Shown: positions 55,560-64,000 of the stretch, piece after piece
Layout of the letters: each line of letters opens with the position of its first letter
Position numbering within the stretch: the first letter of the stretch is position 1
Assembly (NCBI GenBank): GCA_949152475.1
Contig: OX424570.1
Coordinates: 3,088,181-3,152,180, forward strand
Source of the DNA: Terebella lapidaria
Lineage: Eukaryota > Annelida > Polychaeta > Terebellida > Terebellidae
Reading direction: 5' to 3'
Length of the DNA: 64,000 nucleotides
Notes under the pieces: generated by a model
The model's input: the letters and a program-made list of their open reading frames with translations, nothing else
Told to the model about the DNA's origin: nothing
Databases searched by the model: none
Made by a program: the position numbers and the translations under genes

Positions 55560-56370
55560 ATATTTCTGGAGTTATAGACGGACGGACGCTGGACGCTATC
55601 CCCATGCCAATAGGTTATCGGTCCAAAAGACAGTAACCTAAAATGCGAAAATGAACAATTAGCCCAAGGGTTGGGAAAGCTTACCGGACATTTGCTTACT
55701 GTTAAACCACAACTTTATGCACCAAAATTGCCGTTTTGACCTCTCAAGGTCATTGAAGGTCAGATTCAGGATCACCTGCAAATTCTCCATATAAAACTTC
55801 CCTTTTGAATGTGCCAATATTTGAGCTCTATCTTGGAAGTGTTCGAGGAGTTTACGCTATACAGCTTCCATTATGACGGATAAATTAGGTCCAACAATTT
55901 TTTTAAATGGCGAAAAATGTTTTTTTTGTTGTTATTATTTTTTTGCGCTAAAAAAATGGCTCAAAACGAATAGTGAGTGATTCGATTTGGGATGAAACTT
56001 TTTTTTCCTTGACCCATCGCAAAATCAAAATGGCCGCCACATTCAGACCGGCGATTCAAGAGTAACAAGACTTATACACACCACAGGGGTACATATGAAG
56101 AGTCTTATGCGTCAAGTAGGAAAAAAAAGATACTGAACAGATTTTGAGAGAACGACCGTCAAAGTCCAAAACTGGCCGGTTTTTCGTCAAAAAACGGACA
56201 CTATTTTGGAAGAAATACGAAAATACAAAAACAAGAAAAACACCTCCCTCATAACATATTTTTAGGTATTTTCGTGCGAAATTTCAGAAAGATTCGACCG
56301 TAAACAAATGTAGACGGACGACAGACGCAACGCCATGGCAATAGGTTATCGGACCATAGGTTCGATTATG
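55560..56370 (-). mobile_element. R1 copies without satellite, minus orientation
   Basis: A partial leader (55570-55641) is followed by a short complete-looking R1 on the minus strand. Its 3' hairpin end appears as AATTAGCCCAAGGGTTGGG (55657 on) next to TTACCGGAC, and its 5' leader ends near 56368 with GGTTATCGGACC. The centre keeps the GGCGGCCATTTT-type leader but has no 133-bp array. Confidence 0.65.
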
Positions 56371-56916
56371 GGCCTATCGATCAAATTCAAAGCACTCAAA
56401 TTCAAAGCACCCTTCATACACAATGCCAAGGACCCCAGTTAGCATAATCTGAAAATAGTGTTTGAAAAGACAAAGTGCAAATTTGGGCATTTTTTTTTAC
56501 CTAGGAATGGCTGTCTTGACCTTACGAGGTGCTCGAAGGTCACCACACAATTCGCCATATATGATTTCCCATTTGAAAGTGTCAATATATAAGCCCTATC
56601 TTCAAGCTTTCTATGAGTGCAGCTGCAGCAGTTCCCATTTTGAAGGAAAAGGAGTGTTTTGGGGGGGGCCTAGAAATGGCCTAAAATGGATAGTAACTCG
56701 TTTTTTTCACCGACCTGTCGAAAAATCAAAATGGCTACCGTGCGTATAGCTTCGATTCAGGGCAACGAAACTTATACACGTCATAAAGTTACACAAGGGG
56801 AATGTTTTGAAATGAAAATCTCAAAACTGATCAGACAGACAGTTTTGAAGAAAATGGACTGGTCCGATAACCTATTGGTATTGTGTTGCGTCCGTTGTCC
56901 GTCCGTTCTAATTTTT
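56371..56916. repeat. R1 leader fragments
   Basis: A diverged leader piece carries the AAAATGGCTACC and GGAATG motifs. A truncated R1 start (56867-56915, GGTCCGATAACCTATTGG) lies directly before the full start at 56917. Confidence 0.5.
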
Positions 56917-58891
56917 AGGTTACCGGACCTTTGGTCCGATAACCTATTGGCATGGCCTTGCGTCCGTCGTCCGTCCGTAAACAATTTTATCTTTAAAGTT
57001 TAGAGTTGAATCTTTTTGAAATTTTGCATAAAAATGCCCAAAAATATATCCAGAGGGAAGTATTTTTTCGCATTTTTCTCAAAATGGCGGCCGTTTTCGA
57101 CGAAAAATCGGCCATTTTCTCATAAATTGTTCAGTAACTTTTTTTTTTCTAATTTACGCATTAGACTTCTCTTATGTACCTTTGCGATGTGCATAAGTTT
57201 GCTCTTGAATCGCCGGTCTCCATGTGGCGGCCATTTTGATTTTTTGATGGATCAAAAAAAAAATTCTTGCCCCAAATCGCGTTACTATTCGTTTCAATCC
57301 ATTTTTAGGCAAAAAACAATTTCAACCTTTGGAAAAAAATTTTTGACTCAAAAAATGTTCGGCATTTTTTCCCTTCATAATGGGAGCTGCCAGGACTTAC
57401 TCATGGAATGCTTGAAGATAGAGCTTAGATATTGACACTTTCAAATAGGAAGCCATATATGAATTTGAGCTTCGTTGACCTTTCAAGGTCAAAGCGGTCT
57501 TTTTTTTTTTGTCAAAAAACGCTCGATTCGGACTTTGACGGCCATTTGCTCAAAAAATGTTCAGATGGATTTCAGGATTTTGTTTCAAATGATCTCTCTT
57601 ATGTAACTTCGCGACATGTATAAGTTTCTTTCCTTTTGATTCGCTCGGAAGTGGGCCATTTTGGCCCAAACTTGGCCCAAATGTCACTTTCCCGTGTTAA
57701 ATTCTCCTATGCTTAATATTGAGATTAGAGATAAGCAAATAATTGTGATCATATAGGAAAGGATATATGCCGAATATTCTCACGACCTTGAACTCGATAT
57801 TGATCGCAACTTAATATTGACATTAGAGATTAGGAATTAATTGTGATCATATAGGAAATGATATATGCCGAATATTCTCACGACCTCGAACTTGATATTG
57901 ATCTCAACTTAATATTGACATTAGAGATTAGGAATTGATTGTGATCATATAGGAAATGATATATGCCGAATATTCTCACGACCTTGAACTTGGTCTTTGA
58001 TCATATTTTGAAAGTCACAGCACAAAATGGCTAATATCTGGCTTATTATCAACTTCACAGCTTGAGAATCAATTGTGGACATATAGGAAATGATATATGC
58101 TTAATATTGTCATGACCTTGAATTTGACCTTTGGCCTCATTCCAGGGTCAGAGCACCGAATGGCTAATATCTCGCTTATTGTCGACTTCACAGCTTATTA
58201 ATCAATTGTGGACATATAGGAAATGATGTATGCTCAATGTTGGCGTGACCTTGAATTTGACCTTTGACCTCATTTCCGAGGTTACAGGACAGAATGGGTA
58301 ATATCTCGTCCATTATCGATTTTACAGCTTAGGAATCAATTGTGAACTTATAGGAAATGATATATGCTGAGTAATGTCATGATCTGGAACTTGGCTTTTG
58401 ACTTTACTCTCAAGGTCAGAGCACAAAATAGCTAATATCTCATTTATTATCAACCCTTAAGCTTAGGAATCCATAGTGAACATATAGGAAATGATATATG
58501 CTGAATATTGTGATGACCTTGAATTTGACCTCTGACCTCATTTTCAAGGTCACAGGACAAAATGGCTTATGTCTCGTTTATTATAGACTCTACAACTTAG
58601 GAATCAATTGTGGACATGAAGGAAACGATATATGCTGAATATTCTCGTGACCTTGCTTTTTGACCTCTGACCTCATTTTCAATGTCAGAGATCAAAATGG
58701 CTAATATCTCGCATATTTTCGACATTATATCTTGGGAATCCATAGTGAACATATAGGAAATGTTATATGCTGAATATTGTGGTGACCTTCAATCTGACCT
58801 TGACCTCATTTTCGAAGTCAGAGAACAAAATGGCTAAAATCTCGATATTATCGACTTTATAGCTTAGGAGTCAATTGTGAACATAAAGGAA

Positions 58892-60458
58892 CTAGACGCT
58901 TCCGGTCGCCTACGACCGCTTGGGTGTATCCCCCGTAGCCCTATCATCCCTGTTGCCCCAAATATATCGCTGATGTACATTGTGAGCGTGAAACCTTTCA
59001 GACTTATTGAAGGTCGAATTCAAGATCACCACTAAAATCACTGCATTCGAATTTCCATTTCGATATGTTCGAAAAAAATAACGAAATTACAGCCAGATAA
59101 AAGTTTTCACCTAAAGCTATATTTCAACTCAGAATATTTGACAAACTTGGTTCGCAACTAAGTTGCGAGATGACTAAATTGGAGCCAGATCAAACTTTTC
59201 ACTGTAAGTTATATTTCAACTCATACTATGTGCCAAACAACTCATACTATGTTCCAAGTTGAAATTCAAAGTAAAAGTTGACCAAAACTACATTTCAAGA
59301 TGACGAAATTGGAGCCAGATCAACTTTTCACCATAATTTAAATTTTAATTCATAATATGTGCCAAACTTGGTTTCAAGCTGAAATTCAAGTAAAAGTTTA
59401 CCAAAACTGCATTTCAAGATGACGAAATTGGAGCCAGATCGATCTTTTCACCATAAATTATATTTTAATTCATAATATGTGCCAAACTTGGTTCCAAGTT
59501 GAAATTCGAAGTAAAAATTGACTTTACTGGTAAAAATAATGTTAACTTATCCGGTTACACCCATGAAATCTCTACTGGACAAAACTTTTAAATTGTTGAG
59601 TTCAATAATAAATGTTTCTTGTCTTAACTATTTTTCTTGAGGTCAATAATAGACTTAACTAGTAAAAATGATGTTAACTTATTCGGCTACAGCCATGAAA
59701 TCTCTACTGCACAGAAGCTTTACCTTGTTGAGCCCAATAATAAATGTTTCTTGTCTTAACTATTTTTATTGTGGCCAATAATAGACTTAACTAGTAAAAA
59801 TAATGTTAACTTATTCGGTTACACCTGTGAAGTCTCTACTGGACAAAACCTTTACCTTGTTGAGCTCAATAATAAATGTTTCTCGTCTTAACTATTTTTA
59901 TTGTGGTCAATAATAGACTTAACTAGTAAAACCAATGTTAACTTATTCAGTAATATTGTTCTTTTTTCACCAAAAACATCAGTTCTGTATTCTGAACAAG
60001 AATCCAGTGCAATTTGCTTTCATAGTACAGGTTATTGGAGTGATCACACATGTCAAAGTAGGTATTTTAATTGTCGTAATAAGTTAACCTCTCAAACTTA
60101 TTAATATTTATTCGATCATTCTGAAAAACAATAGGTTTCGTGTGATGGTCTTTCTCATTGAGCCTGTGCGATTTCATCATCATTCATTGAAAACTCCCAC
60201 CCGTAGAGCGTTCACAACCTATGTGTGTTAAACAGGCTAATTTGAGCACAAAATGTTACGCCAATCGGCTATTTTGGTTGCTATGGCAACCAAAATCGAT
60301 AGGTGTCCAGATCTCACCATAAGACATGTCCATATAAAATATTATCAAAATCGGTTCATATTTGCAACCTGCAGCGCGTTCACAAGAAAGTGTCTGCGGA
60401 CGCGGCGGCGCGACGATCGTAAATCCATAGTATCCGCCGAACTTTGTTCGGGGGATAC
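58892..60458 (-). mobile_element. R2 element, copy 2, inserted in an R1 satellite unit
   Basis: Inverted relative to copy 1: CTAG (58892-58895), hairpin CGGTCG/CGACCG (58903-58918), array B (59090-59530), array A (59530-59950), then the CCGAAC/GTTCGG hairpin and GGGGGATAC at the other end. The R1 unit reads GGAA | ATGATATATG across the insertion, so limits are exact to about one base. Confidence 0.8.
60277..60290. promoter_or_regulatory. Perfect RFX X-box palindrome in R2 copy 2
   Basis: GTTGCTATGGCAAC is the exact reverse complement of the site in R2 copy 1, while the bases around it have diverged. Confidence 0.4.
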
Positions 60459-60728
60459 AATGATATATGTTGAATATTCTCCTTGAACTTGACATTTGGC
60501 CTTATTTTCAAAGTCAGAGGACAAAATGGCTAATATCTTGCTGACTACATCCACGTTTCAGCCTAGGAATCAATTGTGGACATATAGGAAATGATATATG
60601 CTGAAAATTCTCATGATCTTGAAGTTGACCTTTGACATTTTCAAGATCACGGGACGAAATAGCTAATATCTAAAATATAAAACATCTGTTGTCCGGTAAC
60701 CTTTCTTAGCCCTTTGGCTAATTTTTAT

Positions 60729-61872
60729 CTTTAAAATACCTAAAAAATATTTCCAAGGTTTTTCTTAGAGGGTTTTGTTTTGCTTGTGACCTCGAATTTG
60801 ACCTTTGACCTATTTTTTTCAAAATGGCGGCCATTTTCGATGAAATATGCTGATTTTGGACTTTGGCGGCCATTTTCTCAAAATCTGTTCAGTAACTTAT
60901 TTTCTAATTGATGCATAATTCTCCTCATATATACCTTTATTGTGTAAATGAATTTCATTGCCTTTGAATTGCTCGAAGTGGGCCATTTTGGCCCAAACTT
61001 GGCCCAAACGGGACTTTCTCATGTTAAATTCTCCTATGCTTTACAATCGGACAGTTTGTTCCTAATATCTCACTCAATATTGAGACCTTTAACCTCATTT
61101 TCAAGGTCACATCACAAAATGGCAGTTTTACAGTTTTACAATTGGGAATCAATTGTGGACATAATTATAGGAAATGATATATACTGAATATTCTCGTGAA
61201 CTTGAATTTGAAATTCATCTCATTTTCAAGGTCAGAGAAAAAATGGCTAATGTCTCGCTTATTAGGAATCAATGGTGGACATATAGAACATGATATATGC
61301 TGAATATTCTCATGACCTTGAACTTTGACCTTATTCTCAAGGTCAGATTACAAAATGACTAATATTTCGCTTATTATCGAATTTACAATTTAGGAATCAA
61401 TTGTGAACCTATAGGAAGTGATATACTAGTATGCTAAATATTCTCACGACTTGAATGGACCTTTCACATTATTTTCAGGGTCAGAGCACAAATGACTAAT
61501 ATCTCGGTTATCATTGACTTTACCGCTAATGATTTAGTTGTGAACATATAGGAAATGACATATGCAGAACGTGACTTCGAAGATGACCTTGTGATCTCAT
61601 TTTCAAGGTCACAGGATAATCTGTTAATATCTCTCTCTTATCGTCTTTACAACTTGATAATTAATTGTGGACATGCAGCTTAGCAATACAGCTTGGCAAT
61701 CAACTGTGGACATGATATATGTTGCATATGATATATGCTGACTATCATCGTAACCTTGAATTTTTGACCAGTGACCTTTTTCTCTCAAGGTCACCCAACG
61801 AAATGGCTAATACCTAAAATATGAATCATATATTGTCTGGTAATCTATGTTAGCCCTTGAGCTAATTTTTTA
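60729..61872 (+). mobile_element. Second R1 body joined to the first, 5' terminus missing
   Basis: Immediately after the previous R1 hairpin, the sequence resumes in the R1 leader (TTTTATCTTTAAAATACC), lacking the GGTTACCGGAC start. It runs through a decayed satellite and ends at GTCTGGTAATC with TTAGCCCTTGAGCTAA (about 61836-61870). Confidence 0.6.
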
Positions 61873-61959
61873 CATGCGTGGCTGACAATCAAGTTATTGG
61901 ACCTTACTGTGTACATGTAGATGTCGATGAAATTTTCAGGCTTGGCTTTATTATCCCTT

Positions 61960-63110
61960 CGCATAAAATTCCAAGGCATATGGTGGGGTTGAGAAAGACC
62001 AAGCGCCCAGATGTAGGACGCCGGACAAAAAGTTTGGATTCCCAATTCGGATGGCCACGTTTGTACGAATCATTATTTTGAGAGTGGGAAGCAAAGAAGG
62101 TACCGGTAGAAAAAGCGTGTACAAATAAACCAGCAAAGTCAAAAAGTGGGTTCGGGAAAGGGGACACGCACATCAGGCGCTGATGCTTCTGAAAGGTCGT
62201 GCATTGGTCGAGATGTGTGCACATACGCCACAGACGATTGCAAATCCCAGGATTTGAAGACCACTTCGTGGACGCCGGACCCCTACGACAGAAAGCATCA
62301 GTCATCGTGGTAATTACTGTGGGAATATGACGAGCCAGAAGGCTGAACTGAGGAGACTTTGCCCCATTTGAGGATCTGGCAGGCTAGGGAGATCAAGGGA
62401 TTTTATCAATTTTGTTCCTAAATAATATTCAGCATATATCATATCCGGATATGAATCCAGATGTGGAAATCCACCTTATTCAAGTAGATTCATGTCATCC
62501 AATCACCCTCGCTGACAGACAGGAAAATTGACAGTTTGTAGACGCTCGATGGAGAACCATTCAGCCTACTGTAGAAACTGTGGAAGTTATGTGGTACCAC
62601 CTCTGTGGCCCCCTTAGCGAGCATCTCGGTAATGAGATGGTCCTTCTTTTGGAAGCGTCCCTACGTCCTTACTACATTGGTCCATTCAACACGTGACTCC
62701 TCACATTGAAGCTGAAGGTCTCGTTAACTGAAGCTATGACTCACTTATCTTCACTAAGTTGGCCACAGGAACTTACGACGGTCCCGTCTATCGAGGGGCC
62801 ATGTGTTGGTTACCAGCTGGACATAATGAAGGCAGGCCTTCCAGTTCTTGGTTCCACTGGCTCCATAGCTGTGGGATGTGCTGGCTGCGGCCCAGGTGGC
62901 TGATCCAGCGCTGAAGCTGCAACGGTCAAAAAGGTCCTAACAGCCATTGCGGCTGACCCGGTCATCATGATATTCATGGCTAAACCGGCTGCTTCGATCC
63001 ATCTCACGACGTTTGGAGATACCCCATGGTGCCCTGGTCCTGGACGACTTGCCATGGTCATCATATACCTCCATGATTGACAACATCAACTTCCACAGGA
63101 CAGCAGCTGT
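61960..63110 (-). pseudogene. Minus-strand DIRS fragment, copy 5
   Basis: On the minus strand near 62640-62560 the reading EMLAKGATEVVP...FYSRL corresponds to the start of the DIRS RT (copy 3: EMLLKQATEAIP...GFYNHL). Upstream on that strand (63060-62700) there is gag-like Pro/Ala-rich sequence. The part from 62300 to 61960 has an open frame of 133 codons without a recognised motif and may be unrelated. A stretch near 62400-62450 resembles the R1 satellite and may mark a break. Confidence 0.45.
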
Positions 63111-64000
63111 CTTAAGTTACATCGGATTCATGACCAACATCAATTGACCGCATTAGGCACACAACAGACAGATGAAATTTTGCAAAGGTGACTTGAGGTT
63201 GATATTGTGCTTGCTTAAAATTGAAATGAGCTGTTAAGACAGTGGGCGGGCGACGATGATCATCCGCATCTGTTAAGCAATTTAGCAAATAAATGTTGCC
63301 TAACTTTAGACATCCCCTCAAACACAAGTATCGCCAGACACCCATGCATCTTATGGGTTACTTGTATTGCTTGATACAATGTATAACAATTTCAAATTCT
63401 GGTGACTGATAGAACATACATGTAAATCAGTTTGAAAATTGCATTGTGACAGGATGATTTTTGCAGTCTCTTTGCAGTGACACTTCAGTATAACATCTGT
63501 GTGAATTTATTTGATTATGTGGCTAGTTGCATGTTCAACAATATATAACTTTTTACATCCTTCTTTGTTTGGAGTGAAAATAAGACAGTTGTATGGATTA
63601 ATCAGAAAATTAGATTCAAACAATTCAGACAGGTCTGCAGTGTCAAAATTAGGTGCGACAAAAATTCACATCTATTCAAAACTTGTCCATTTTTTCACAT
63701 CTAACACAAAGAAATTCCAACAATCACAAACAGCAACAATGTTTTAGCTGACACCTAAATAGTTATTGTTTCATATAATTATTTTGAAGGTCTAGCCGGC
63801 TCCTCTAATGCCAGACTTCTGGAATTACATCATGAATACAAACATCTAAAACAATACACTATGACATGTTCTTTTATGTACAAGAAATTGTTAATAATCT
63901 GAATAAATAATAAGAAAGCATCCAATCATCTTCATATGAGTGAAATGTATTAGCTATGTTCACAAGAAAACATAATTTGTAAGCGTGGTGTGTTAACAGA
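63111..64000. other. AT-rich DNA to the window end, nothing recognised
   Basis: Only short open frames and no repeat family seen above. A coding exon entering from the right cannot be excluded. Confidence 0.5.

Larger units (their letters stand above)
56917..60728 (+). mobile_element. R1 element with satellite array, interrupted by R2
   Basis: It starts with GGTTACCGGACC (from 56919) and ends with GTCCGGTAACC (60691-60701) and the TTAGCCC hairpin (60706-60721). The satellite has a few 100-bp units near 57710-57960, then about 133-bp units from 58030 to 58890 and a remainder after 60459, with the same TGACC/AAGGTCA phrases as the copy at 14834. R2 copy 2 occupies 58892-60458 and splits one unit. 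Confidence 0.7.

Overview
The window reads as nuclear DNA of an animal. It has multi-exon genes with phase-matched GT/AG introns, long AT-rich introns and intergenic DNA, and a heavy load of metazoan-type mobile elements. The mix of DIRS-type tyrosine-recombinase retrotransposons, Helitron/Helentron-like repeats with internal tandem arrays, and a hammerhead-like repeat fits a marine invertebrate. The phylum cannot be fixed from sequence alone, and nothing looks bacterial or viral.

Layout: 1-6219 is a DIRS element cut by the left window edge, with intact-looking gag/recombinase and RT/RNase H frames. 6775-19913 carries at least 19 exons of one plus-strand gene for a very basic, then coiled-coil protein whose C-terminus resembles the KIAA2012 (DUF4670) family. 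Its introns hold a small pogo/Tigger-like MITE (11872-12042) and a 2.5 kb tandem-repeat element (14834-17339), which itself carries a 0.5 kb hammerhead-ribozyme-like insertion. 20086-26958 is a complete, young-looking DIRS element only 172 bp past that gene's stop codon. 28242-33004 is a decayed DIRS of another lineage. 33790-41600 is a decayed minus-strand DIRS split by a 3.95 kb transposon with long inverted termini and a 9-bp target duplication (33958-37906); a tRNA-derived SINE lies next to its gag.

42691-50304 is a proposed two-exon gene for a small membrane protein with a PPxY motif. It faces, tail to tail, a minus-strand four-exon carbohydrate sulfotransferase-like gene (51141-54892). 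From 46 kb to 49 kb and 55.5 kb to 61.9 kb the sequence is mostly two families of tandem-array elements, called R1 and R2 here. One R2 copy sits cleanly inside an R1 satellite. 61.9-63.1 kb holds another minus-strand DIRS remnant.

The features most worth a second look are: the hammerhead-like 364-bp repeat; nuclear-receptor-type (DR1 and TCAAGGTCA) motifs in every good R1 satellite unit; perfect RFX X-box palindromes in both R2 copies and in the basic-protein gene; a DIRS gag-recombinase frame kept open across the whole RT/RNase H gene in two divergent copies; an intron-like, frame-preserving segment in the DIRS gag; and the nested long-TIR element. All calls come from reading motifs, phases and repeats by eye. 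No database search was run.
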